A stretch of 44,417 nucleotides of DNA, from NCBI GenBank assembly GCA_964351025.1, contig CAYGLV010000013.1, positions 1-44,417 on the forward strand, read 5' to 3'. Source of the stretch: CAYGLV01 sp964351025 (GTDB lineage Bacteria; Actinomycetota; Thermoleophilia; Gaiellales; Gaiellaceae). A program made the position numbers and the translations under genes. Positions 23,858 to 31,326 of the stretch are shown piece by piece (within the stretch, counting starts at the first letter, position 1; every line of letters begins with the position of its first letter). The notes under the pieces are model-generated. The model ran no database searches. It had not been told where the DNA came from and saw only the letters and a program-made list of their open reading frames with translations.

Positions 23858-25144
23858 ATGAGCGATCTCTTCGCAGACGCGGCCCGGAAGACGGCGCACG
23901 AGACGGCGCCCCTGGCGGCCCGGCTGCGCCCGCGCTCGCTCGACGAGCTCGTTGGCCAGCGGCACGTCCTTGCGGAGGGCTCCGCGCTGCGCGCGGCGAT
24001 CGCCGAGGACCGGATGCATTCGGCCATCCTCTACGGCCCTCCAGGGGTCGGGAAGACGACGCTCGCCCGGATCGTCGCCGAGACGACCGGCGCGGAGTTC
24101 GAAGAGCTCTCCGCCGTGTCGGCGACGGTCGCCGAGGTGCGCGCCGTGATCCAGCATGCTCGGGACCGTCTCGGCGGCAACGGGCGACGGACGATCCTGT
24201 TCCTCGACGAGATCCACCGCTTCAACAAGGCGCAGCAGGACGCGCTCCTACCCGCGGTCGAGGAGAGACTGGTGACGCTGATCGGCGCCACCACCGAGAA
24301 TCCGTACTTCGAGGTCAACTCGGCACTGCTCTCCCGCTGTGAGGTGTACGCGCTCGAGCCGCTCACCGAGGAGGAGCTGGCGGAGGTGGTACGCCGTGGC
24401 GCAGCTGCGCTCGAGCTGGAGCTGAACGACCAGGTGGCCACCGCGCTCGTTGCGCGCTCGGGCGGCGATGCCCGCGCGGCGCTGAACGCGCTCGAGCTCG
24501 CCGCCGCGACGGCGCGCGCCGAGGGCGTTCCGCTGGAGGAGCGCCACGTGCTCGACTCGGCGCGCAAGCGCCCACTCCGCTACGACCGCGCCGGCGACCA
24601 GCACTATGACTTCGCCTCCGCCTTCATCAAGTCCATGCGCGGCGGCGACCCCGACGCAGCCGTCTACTACCTCGCAGCGATGCTCGAGGCCGGCGAGGAT
24701 GCCCGCTTTGTCGCGCGCCGGATGATCATCCTCGCCTCCGAAGACGTCGGCAACGCCGACCCGCGCGCCCTGACCGTCGCCGTCGCGGCGGCGCACGCAG
24801 TCGAGCACGTCGGCCTGCCCGAGGCGCAGCTGAACCTGGCGCAAGCGGCGATCTACCTCGCCAACGCACCGAAGTCGAACGCGTCGGCGCGGGCGCTCTG
24901 GGACGCGCGCCGCGACGTGCGCGAGCACGGCAACGCCCGCCCGCCGGCCTTCCTGCGCGACGCGCACTACAGCGGGGCCAAGCAGCTCGGCCACGGCGAG
25001 GGGTACGTCTACCCGCACGACGACTCGGCAGGCTTCGAGGTCGACTACCTCCCCGAGGAGCTGAGGGGGCGCCGCTACTATCGTCCCTCGGGAAACGGCG
25101 AGGAGGGTTCTGGTGGCGATCCGGACGGGCGACAGGGCGCCTGA
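23858..25144 (+). CDS. rarA: RarA/MgsA-family replication-associated AAA+ ATPase
   Basis: The 428-residue protein matches RarA (MgsA, WRNIP1): PLAARLRPRSLDELVGQRHVL at the N-terminus, Walker A GPPGVGKTT (about 59-67), Walker B ILFLDEIHRFNKAQQDALLP, sensor 1 GATTENPYFEVNSALLSRC, and the tetramerisation domain with DFASAFIKSMRGGDPDAAVYYLA and ASEDVGNADP. It acts at stalled replication forks. The frame stays open upstream to 23189, but that part is the antisense of kynA. The ATG at 23858 gives the conserved start and sits 7 bases after a -10 element. Confidence 0.93.
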   Translation: MSDLFADAARKTAHETAPLAARLRPRSLDELVGQRHVLAEGSALRAAIAEDRMHSAILYGPPGVGKTTLARIVAETTGAEFEELSAVSATVAEVRAVIQHARDRLGGNGRRTILFLDEIHRFNKAQQDALLPAVEERLVTLIGATTENPYFEVNSALLSRCEVYALEPLTEEELAEVVRRGAAALELELNDQVATALVARSGGDARAALNALELAAATARAEGVPLEERHVLDSARKRPLRYDRAGDQHYDFASAFIKSMRGGDPDAAVYYLAAMLEAGEDARFVARRMIILASEDVGNADPRALTVAVAAAHAVEHVGLPEAQLNLAQAAIYLANAPKSNASARALWDARRDVREHGNARPPAFLRDAHYSGAKQLGHGEGYVYPHDDSAGFEVDYLPEELRGRRYYRPSGNGEEGSGGDPDGRQGA

Positions 25145-25568
25145 GTTCGACCTCGAGGTCGAGCGCGGCGGCCGCGTGCGCCTGTCCGACTTCCGTGGCC
25201 GCTCGAACGTCCTGCTCGTCTTCCACCCCTGGGCCTTCACGGCGGTCTGCGACGAGGAGGCGCGCGACCTGCAGGCAAACCTCGCATCGTTCCGCGAGGC
25301 CGAGACAGAGGTGGTTCTCGTCTCGTGCGACGCGGCGCCCGCGCGGCAGGCCTGGAAGGAGCAGATCGACGCCGAGTACGTCTTCGCCTCGGACTTCTGG
25401 CCGCACGGTGCCGCGGCCAGGGCCTACGGCGTCTTCGACGAGGCCCGCGGCTGCCCGACCCGGGGCACGTTCCTGATCGGCAAGGACGGCGTCGTGCTCT
25501 GGACGCTGGAGAACGACGCCGACGCGCGTCGCACCGAGCTCGTTTCGGGGCCGCTCGCCGCTGTATGA
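25113..25568 (+). CDS. AhpE-type 1-Cys peroxiredoxin
   Basis: The 151-residue thiol peroxidase has the universal peroxiredoxin motif PWAFTAVC (39-46, peroxidatic Cys46) and the AhpE-like opening IRTGDRAPEFDLEVERGG. A second Cys (about 113, in RGCPTRGTF) could resolve the sulfenic acid but is not at a standard resolving position. It reduces hydroperoxides in the cytosol. The GTG start has GGAGGG 6 bases upstream and the gene overlaps rarA by 32 bp, so the two are co-transcribed. Confidence 0.9.
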   Translation: MAIRTGDRAPEFDLEVERGGRVRLSDFRGRSNVLLVFHPWAFTAVCDEEARDLQANLASFREAETEVVLVSCDAAPARQAWKEQIDAEYVFASDFWPHGAAARAYGVFDEARGCPTRGTFLIGKDGVVLWTLENDADARRTELVSGPLAAV

Positions 25569-26332
25569 CCCTGCACGTCCACCGGTTCGGCCGGGACGGC
25601 GGGCCGCGGCTCGTGTGCCTGCACGGCGTCACGAGCTGGGGCGGCCACTTCCGCGGCCTCGCCGAGCGCCTCCCGGGCCGGGAGGTGCTCGCGCCCGACC
25701 TGCTCGGGCACGGCTCCTCCCGCCAGGAGCCCCCGTGGAGCGTCGAGGACCAGGTCGAGGCGGTGCTCGCGGCCTGTGGCGGCGCGCCCGCCGCGTGGCT
25801 CGGCCACTCCTACGGCGGCCGGATCGCCTTCGAGGTCGCCGCGCGGGCGCCGGAGGCCGTCGAGCGGCTCGTCCTGCTCGACCCGGCGATCCTGCTCCTC
25901 CCGCACGTCGGCCTCTACGCCGCCGAGCAGGCACGCCTCGACCGTTCCTACGGGTCGTTCGACGAGGGGATCGAGCGCCGGTACGAGGAGAGCCGGCTCC
26001 AGCGAACGCCGCGCGAGCTGCTCGTGGAGGAGCTGCGCGACCACCTCGTCCCGGTCGGGGATGCGCTGTGGCGCTACCGCTACACGCAGAGCGCCATCGT
26101 CACGGCGTACTCCGAGATGACCCGCCGGCCGCCGCCGTTCGCGGCGGTGGGGATGCCGACGCTGCTCGTCCTTGGGAAGGACTCCTACCTCCCCTACGAC
26201 CATCTGCTGGACGCCCACCGCGAGGCGCTCGGCGACCTCCTGGAGGTCGTCGAGGTCCCCGGCGGGCACACGGTCCTGTGGGACGCGCTCGACGAGACCG
26301 CGACGGCGATCTCCGGCTTCCTCGGTCCATAG
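25565..26332 (+). CDS. Alpha/beta-hydrolase fold protein
   Basis: The 255-residue protein has the oxyanion segment LHGVTSWGGHF (19-29), nucleophile elbow GHSYGG (Ser82), acid Asp206 in LGKDSYLP, and base His235 in GGHTVLWD, so the Ser-Asp-His triad is complete. The substrate cannot be told; esterases, lactonases and acyl-transfer enzymes share this fold. The ATG overlaps the peroxiredoxin stop as ATGA. It closes the rarA operon. Confidence 0.87.
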   Translation: MTLHVHRFGRDGGPRLVCLHGVTSWGGHFRGLAERLPGREVLAPDLLGHGSSRQEPPWSVEDQVEAVLAACGGAPAAWLGHSYGGRIAFEVAARAPEAVERLVLLDPAILLLPHVGLYAAEQARLDRSYGSFDEGIERRYEESRLQRTPRELLVEELRDHLVPVGDALWRYRYTQSAIVTAYSEMTRRPPPFAAVGMPTLLVLGKDSYLPYDHLLDAHREALGDLLEVVEVPGGHTVLWDALDETATAISGFLGP

Positions 26333-26353
26333 TCTGTGTCTCGACGTCAGTGT

Positions 26354-26365
26354 CTGTTACAACAG
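26354..26365. promoter_or_regulatory. Small palindrome upstream of the RidA-like gene
   Basis: CTGTT-AC-AACAG is a perfect 12-bp inverted repeat in the 115-bp gap before the RidA-family gene. It differs from the TGACTACGTATGCAT operator, so a separate regulator is possible. No clear -35/-10 pair is seen. Confidence 0.25.
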
Positions 26366-26447
26366 CAATCGTGCCCGCTCTACGGCTGATCCGCGTGACC
26401 GGAATGGGACATCGCCCCGTGGTCGTCGAAGCTCCGGAGCTCGCCTG

Positions 26448-26834
26448 ATGGACGCGCGGCAGATCCGCCTCGACCCGGACCCGTACGAGCCTTATCGGCT
26501 GTCGCAGGGCTTTCGCGTCGGTGATCTCGTGATCATTTCCGGTCAGGCCGCCATGGACGAGCACGGGCAACTCGTCGGGGTCGGCGACTTCGATGCTCAG
26601 GCCGAGCAGACGTTCCGCAACCTCTCCCGCGTCCTCGAGGCCGGTGGGTCGAGCCTGAGCCGCGTCGTCAAGGTCACGATCTTCCTGACCGACATGTCGA
26701 ACTTCGGGAAGATCGTCGAGCTGCGCGAGAAGTGGTTCACGCCGCCCTATCCGGCGGACACGATCGTCGAGGTGAGTTCGCTGGCGCTCCCAGAGCTCGA
26801 GATCGAGATCGAGGCAATCGCGACCGCCGGCTGA
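26448..26834 (+). CDS. RidA/YjgF-family protein lacking the catalytic Arg
   Basis: The 128-residue protein has the Rid fold: an N-terminal YRLSQGFRVGDLVIISGQAA, DAQAEQTFRNLSRVLEAGGSSLSRVVKVTIFLTDM, and the C-terminal LEIEIEAIA with the conserved Glu. RidA deaminates reactive enamines/imines such as 2-aminoacrylate using an Arg in the V-E-V-x-R segment; here this reads VEVSSL, so the Arg is Ser. This resembles the Rid subgroups found in catabolic operons, with undefined substrates. GGAG lies 8 bases before the ATG. It converges on the SDR gene of the leftward catabolic operon, 31 bp apart. Confidence 0.85.
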   Translation: MDARQIRLDPDPYEPYRLSQGFRVGDLVIISGQAAMDEHGQLVGVGDFDAQAEQTFRNLSRVLEAGGSSLSRVVKVTIFLTDMSNFGKIVELREKWFTPPYPADTIVEVSSLALPELEIEIEAIATAG

Positions 26835-26865
26835 GCAATCGAAGCCCGATTCGCCGCAGACGCTG

Positions 26866-27645
26866 CTACCAGGCCGTCCAGCCGCCGTCGACGGCCAGTA
26901 TGTGGCCGGTCACAAGGCCGGCCTGGTCCGACGCCAGGAAGACGATGGCGCCAACGACGTCCGCCGGGGTGCCAATACGGCCGATCGGAAGCCGGCGAAG
27001 GACGTCGTCCTTGAAGGCCCGGTCCTCGAACATCGGACGGGTGAGGGGCGTGTCGACGAATGTCGGTGCAACCGCGTTGACCGAGATGTCCAAAGGCGCC
27101 CACTCGACCGCGAGCGCCCTGACGAGCCCGTTCACTGCGTGCTTGCTTGCGCAGTACGCGGCGCGGCCGGGATAGCCGACCTCGCCCATCTGAGACGAGA
27201 TGGCGATGATTCGTGCTCCATGTCCCCGTCCGACGACCGCCTCGGCGAATGCTCGACACGTGAGGTACGTGCCGCGCAGGTTCGTGTCGACGACGAGGTC
27301 GAAATCATCGACTGCCTGCTCGAGCGTCGGCCCGGGCCGGTTGAGCCCCGCTGCCGTCACGCAGATCGAGAGATTTTCATGCGCGGAGGCAGTTTCGATC
27401 AGTCGGCTGACGTCGCCCGGCGACCGAACGTCTCCGGCACAGATGTCTGCGTGCGACCCACGATCGCGAACCTCTTGTGCCACGGCGTCGAGCTCGTCCT
27501 GCGAGCGCGCGAAGAGCGTGAGGCTAGCGCCTGCTTCCGCGAGCGCGAGCGCGGCCGCGCGTCCGATCCCGCGCCCGGCTCCCGTCACGATTGCGTGTCG
27601 ATCGTCCAGGCGCTGCGCAGGAAGGATGGGGACGAACTCCGTCAA
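26866..27645 (-). CDS. Short-chain dehydrogenase/reductase
   Basis: The 259-residue protein is a classical SDR with the nucleotide-binding TGAGRGIG (21-28), the NAG-like CVTAAG segment, Ser150 or 151 in AISSQ, Tyr164 and Lys168 in YCASK, and a C-terminal GHILAVDGGWTAW. It would oxidise an alcohol or reduce a ketone with NAD(P). It is the last gene of the leftward catabolic operon. The TTG start overlaps the preceding stop as TTGA. No ATG or GTG gives a better N-terminus. Confidence 0.9.
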   Translation of the reverse strand: MTEFVPILPAQRLDDRHAIVTGAGRGIGRAAALALAEAGASLTLFARSQDELDAVAQEVRDRGSHADICAGDVRSPGDVSRLIETASAHENLSICVTAAGLNRPGPTLEQAVDDFDLVVDTNLRGTYLTCRAFAEAVVGRGHGARIIAISSQMGEVGYPGRAAYCASKHAVNGLVRALAVEWAPLDISVNAVAPTFVDTPLTRPMFEDRAFKDDVLRRLPIGRIGTPADVVGAIVFLASDQAGLVTGHILAVDGGWTAW

Positions 27646-28607
27646 CTATCCAGCTCGCGTCGCAGGCGCGAAAGCGCGAGGTACGCACGATCCCTCAGGT
27701 CGATCAGCTCTGCCGCCTCATCGGCCGAGATGTCGAGGAACCCATGCCCGGTCTTGACGCCGAAGTCGCCCTTCGCGACGTGGGCGGCCAGGAGGGGCGG
27801 CGCCGAGAAGTCGGGTCCGAGTCCGCGCTCGAGCGTCTCGAAGATGTCCGCGTAGACATCCAGGCCCGCCATGTCGGCGATCGTGAACGGGCCGAAGAAC
27901 GGGAGTCGAAACCCGAACGACGACCTCACGACCTCGTCGACCTGCTCCGCGGTCGCGAGTCCCTCCCCCACGATCTTCGCGGCTTCCTTGAACATCGCGA
28001 ACTGGATTCGGTTGGCCACGAATCCCGGTGCGTCACCGACGACAACAGGAGACTTGCCAAGCTGCGTCAAGATGCCCACGACGTCCGCGACGACCCGCTC
28101 GTCTGTCGAGAGCGACGGAATCACCTCGACGCACGGAACGAGCAGCGGGGGGACGAACCAGTGCATGCCGACGAATCTGCCGGGCACCCTGAGGCGGGCG
28201 GAGAGCAGTTCGATCGGGATCGACGACGTGTTGGTGGCGATGACCGCCGAGTCGTCGGCTGCCGCCTCGATGGCGTCGTACACGTCGAGCTTGACTTCGA
28301 GGCGCTCAACGACGGCTTCGACGATCAGCTCCGAGTCGGCCGTGCCCGCTTCGACTGACGGAGCCGCGGAGAGGAACCGCTCGGCGCGGCGGGCGGCTCC
28401 GCGGCCGACGGTGCCGGCCGCCTCGAGTCGCGACATCAGCTGCAGCGAGCGCGCGAGCGCCTCCTCGGCACGGGCCGCGGTGCTGTCGACGAGCACGGTT
28501 GGAACGCCGCTCAGCGAAAACACGTGCGAGATGCCGATCCCCATCGTCCCCGCTCCGACGATGGTGACCTTCGAGGGCAACGCGTCGGAACCGTCCACGG
28601 CGCCCAT
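27642..28607 (-). CDS. 3-hydroxyacyl-CoA dehydrogenase family protein
   Basis: The 321-residue protein has the NAD-binding GAGTMGIGISHVF (18-30), VEAVVERLEVK with the catalytic-region Glu, ATNTSSIPI, HWFVPP (family HWFNPP, catalytic His) and the helical C-terminal domain with PGFVANRIQ and GHGFLDIS. HWFVPP and the DIS ending are closer to relatives that oxidise free 3-hydroxyacids, such as L-gulonate dehydrogenase, than to strict acyl-CoA enzymes; this is a tentative reading. Its ATG overlaps the iron-ADH stop as ATGA. Confidence 0.88.
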   Translation of the reverse strand: MGAVDGSDALPSKVTIVGAGTMGIGISHVFSLSGVPTVLVDSTAARAEEALARSLQLMSRLEAAGTVGRGAARRAERFLSAAPSVEAGTADSELIVEAVVERLEVKLDVYDAIEAAADDSAVIATNTSSIPIELLSARLRVPGRFVGMHWFVPPLLVPCVEVIPSLSTDERVVADVVGILTQLGKSPVVVGDAPGFVANRIQFAMFKEAAKIVGEGLATAEQVDEVVRSSFGFRLPFFGPFTIADMAGLDVYADIFETLERGLGPDFSAPPLLAAHVAKGDFGVKTGHGFLDISADEAAELIDLRDRAYLALSRLRRELDS

Positions 28608-29842
28608 CAGAGCGACGCTCGGAGCAACGCTTCAAGCTCCATTGCGCCGACCGGTTTGGGGGAGCCGACAAGCAACCGCTGCTGCTCCAGTGCACCTGAG
28701 AGCAGCGCGGGAAGATCGTTCTCCGTGTAACCGATCTCGCGCAGTCGCCTCGGAGCGCCGATGTCGTCGAGTAGGCGCTCGAACGAGGCCGCCAGGTCAT
28801 CGCCGCCGTCCAGCAGCCCAGCCGCGGTCGCGCACCTCTCCGGCGCGGCATCCTGGATGAAGCGGAATACCGCCGGGGCCGTGAGCGCGACCGCGAACCC
28901 GTGCGGGACGAGGGCAGCGCCTCCGTACCCCGGGGGCTTCCAATCGTGCCCGAGCGACGCGATCGGGTACGAGAACGCATGCGGCAGGTGGACGCCCGCA
29001 CCGGAGAAGGCGATGCCGGCGGTCGTCGCCGCGAGCGACATCGCCGTGCGCGCCTCCACGTCCTCGCCGTCGGCGACGACTGCACGGAGATGCCGGCCCA
29101 CGAGCTCGATCGCGCGCTCGCATAGAGCATCCGACAGTGGGCTCGACCCCTGATAGGGCGGTCGCTCCGCGAGCGGGCGCTGCGGTCGTGCGTCGTACGG
29201 GAGGACGGTGTACGCCTCGAGCGCGTGGAGCAGCGCGTCGAGCCCGACCGACGCTGTCACGCCGGGTGGGCACGACACGGTCAGGAGCGGATCGACGATC
29301 GCGAGGCTGGGCCTGAGGTGACGATGAGAGACACCGGTCTTCGTCCCGAGCCGCGGGAAGTCCACGATCGCAACCGTCGTGACCTCGGACCCCGTGCCAG
29401 AGGTCGTCGGAAGCGCGACGAGGGGTAGCAGCGGTCCGGGGACAGGCAATCCGCGACCGAGCGGGGCGTTGACGTAGTCGAGCAGTTCCCCATCGTGGGT
29501 CGCGAACAGGGCGCAGAGCTTCGCAGTGTCGAGCGCGGAGCCGCCGCCGATTCCTACGAACCCGTCGAATCCGTCGCGAGCCGCCTCTACGGCGTCGAGC
29601 ACCGAGCTTTCGTTCGGCTCGCCGGCAATGTCGCCGTAGACCGCCGACTCGACGGCGGAGCTCCGGAGCGACGCCTGGAACCGTTCCGCAAGCTCCGACT
29701 CGGCGACGAAGCGGTCGCAGACGATGAGCACGCGACTGACGCCGAGGCGCCGGAGGTGCTCACCCGTTTCGGCCGAAGACCCAGGTCCGAACTGCACCGT
29801 CGCCGCGTCGAAGGAAAACGAGGTCGCGTTGACGCTCGCCAC
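28607..29842 (-). CDS. Iron alcohol dehydrogenase, hydroxyacid-oxoacid transhydrogenase-like
   Basis: The 411-residue group III iron alcohol dehydrogenase has GIGGGSALDTAK (NAD site), LPTTSGTGSEVTT, SVGLDALLHALEAY (metal Asp and His), GVHLPHAFSYP and VPHGFAVALTAPAVF. The insertion with AERPPYQGSSPLSDALCERAIELV is shared with hydroxyacid-oxoacid transhydrogenase (ADHFE1), which oxidises 4-hydroxybutyrate-like acids with 2-oxoglutarate as acceptor. That would give a cofactor-independent oxidation in the pathway. The GTG start follows the isochorismatase stop after 3 bases. Confidence 0.87.
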   Translation of the reverse strand: MASVNATSFSFDAATVQFGPGSSAETGEHLRRLGVSRVLIVCDRFVAESELAERFQASLRSSAVESAVYGDIAGEPNESSVLDAVEAARDGFDGFVGIGGGSALDTAKLCALFATHDGELLDYVNAPLGRGLPVPGPLLPLVALPTTSGTGSEVTTVAIVDFPRLGTKTGVSHRHLRPSLAIVDPLLTVSCPPGVTASVGLDALLHALEAYTVLPYDARPQRPLAERPPYQGSSPLSDALCERAIELVGRHLRAVVADGEDVEARTAMSLAATTAGIAFSGAGVHLPHAFSYPIASLGHDWKPPGYGGAALVPHGFAVALTAPAVFRFIQDAAPERCATAAGLLDGGDDLAASFERLLDDIGAPRRLREIGYTENDLPALLSGALEQQRLLVGSPKPVGAMELEALLRASL

Positions 29843-29845
29843 GAT

Positions 29846-30490
29846 TCAACCGGCGGCCGAGATAGCGCGGGCGGCCTCGACTACCGCGACCGCCTCGTGG
29901 ATCGAGATCACATCGCCGTACTTCGCGTCGAGGTCGAGGAGCGACGCGCGGTGTGCATCCTCTGCCCGGTCGGCCACTCCCTCGCGCGGGACGAGCACAC
30001 GGTATCCGTGCTGCAGAGCATCGACGGCCGTTGCCCTCACACAGCCCGACGTCGATGCTCCGACGACGATGACCGTGTCGCATCCCGCTTCGCGAAGGAC
30101 GTCGTCCAGCCCGGTGTCGAAGAACGCGGACGCGAAGAGCTTGGCGATCACCGGCTCGTCCGCACGGCGCCCCAGGCGAGCGTCAACCTCGACCCAGGGA
30201 GAGCCGGGGCGGAGCGTCGCGAGCGAGGGTGCCTTCGCAACGAACATGGCCGCCCGTACGAGATCGTCGTCCGTATAGGACACGGTCGTGAAGATCACGG
30301 GTACCGACGAGGCCCGCGCCGCATCGAGCAGCGCCCTTGTTGCGCCGACCGCCGAATCCGCGTCGCACGCCAGGGTGGAAGCCGGGTTCGTGAATCCCTC
30401 GATGAAGTCGACGACGACGACCGCAGGGTGCGCGCCCGCGCCCTGCCGGCCGCCGAAGCCCCGCGTGTCGTACACGTCCTTCGCGCTCAT
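29846..30490 (-). CDS. Isochorismatase-family amidase, N-carbamoylsarcosine amidase-like
   Basis: The 214-residue protein has the Cys-amidase triad Asp28 (VVVVDFI), Lys117 (VIAKLFASAFFDT) and Cys150 (GASTSGCVRATAVDAL). Triad spacing and the STSGCVRATA segment match N-carbamoylsarcosine amidohydrolase, which releases NH3 and CO2 from an N-carbamoyl amino acid. Placed beside hydantoinase-family subunits, it could remove the carbamoyl group left after ring opening. The ATG overlaps the lyase stop as ATGA, so the longer frame to 30625 is rejected. Confidence 0.88.
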   Translation of the reverse strand: MSAKDVYDTRGFGGRQGAGAHPAVVVVDFIEGFTNPASTLACDADSAVGATRALLDAARASSVPVIFTTVSYTDDDLVRAAMFVAKAPSLATLRPGSPWVEVDARLGRRADEPVIAKLFASAFFDTGLDDVLREAGCDTVIVVGASTSGCVRATAVDALQHGYRVLVPREGVADRAEDAHRASLLDLDAKYGDVISIHEAVAVVEAARAISAAG

Positions 30491-31326
30491 CGGGAGCGCC
30501 ACTCTGCGAGGCCGAGCAGGTCGTTCACGTCGTCGAAGCTCATGAAGCGATCGGCGAGAGACGCAGTCGTCCGGTCGCGGACGACGGTTTCGCACAGCTC
30601 GGCGTAGGCCCGTGCGAAGAGCCACGTCTGCGTGCTCGGGAAGATGATCAGCCGATAGCCCATCTCCTCGAGGTCGACGGTCGGGATCGCCGGGGATCTC
30701 CCCGTCTCGGTCATGTTCGCTACGCCGGCGACGGAGCAGCGCTCACCGATTGCCGCATACTCCTCGCGCGTGCGTGGCGCGTCGACGAAGACGAGGTCGG
30801 CGCCCGCGTCGGCGTAGGCGTTGCAGCGAGCTATCGCGTCGTCGAGCCCGGTCACCTGAAGCGCATCCGTCCGCGCGACGATCAGCGTCTCGTCGGAGCG
30901 CCGCGCCGCGACGGCCGCGCGCACCTTGAGCACCATCTCCGCCGCGGAAATGACCTCCTTCCCCTCCATGTGCCCGCACCGCTTCGGCGAGACCTGGTCC
31001 TCGATCTGCACGGCGTTCGCGCCTGCCGCCTCGAGCTCACGCGTCGTCAGCCAGACCCCCGCCTCGGAGCCGTATCCCGTATCGGCGTCGACGATGATCG
31101 GCAGCTCCGTCGCCGAGCGCATTCGACGGACGCTCTCCACCACCTCGGCCCGGCCGACGAGACCGACGTCGGGCAACCCGAAATGATGTGCCGCGAGTGC
31201 GTAGCCGCCGTGATAGATCGCCTCGACCCCGGCGCGCTCGGCGATCCTCGCGGTGAGCCCGTCGTGCGCGCCGAGCGCGACGACAGCGCCCGGTTCCGCG
31301 AGGCGGCAGCGGAGGCTCGTCGTCAC
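30487..31326 (-). CDS. Isocitrate lyase/PEP mutase superfamily C-C lyase
   Basis: The 279-residue TIM-barrel protein has the superfamily motifs DADTGYG (80-86, Mg2+ site), VQIEDQ and KRCGH (115-119, the KKCGH catalytic loop), IVARTDA and FPSTQT. Length and sequence fit 2-methylisocitrate lyase, 2,3-dimethylmalate lyase or oxaloacetate hydrolase rather than isocitrate lyase, which is longer. With leuC/leuD-like genes at the same locus, cleavage of a substituted malate or isocitrate to pyruvate and a short acid is the likely role. The GTG overlaps the hyuB stop as GTGA. Confidence 0.88.
   Translation of the reverse strand: MTTSLRCRLAEPGAVVALGAHDGLTARIAERAGVEAIYHGGYALAAHHFGLPDVGLVGRAEVVESVRRMRSATELPIIVDADTGYGSEAGVWLTTRELEAAGANAVQIEDQVSPKRCGHMEGKEVISAAEMVLKVRAAVAARRSDETLIVARTDALQVTGLDDAIARCNAYADAGADLVFVDAPRTREEYAAIGERCSVAGVANMTETGRSPAIPTVDLEEMGYRLIIFPSTQTWLFARAYAELCETVVRDRTTASLADRFMSFDDVNDLLGLAEWRSR

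Noticed and set aside
26333..26447. Third copy of the LacI-type operator before the RidA-like gene
   Set aside because: No TGNNTACGTANNCA-like sequence is present; only the unrelated palindrome CTGTTACAACAG is seen.
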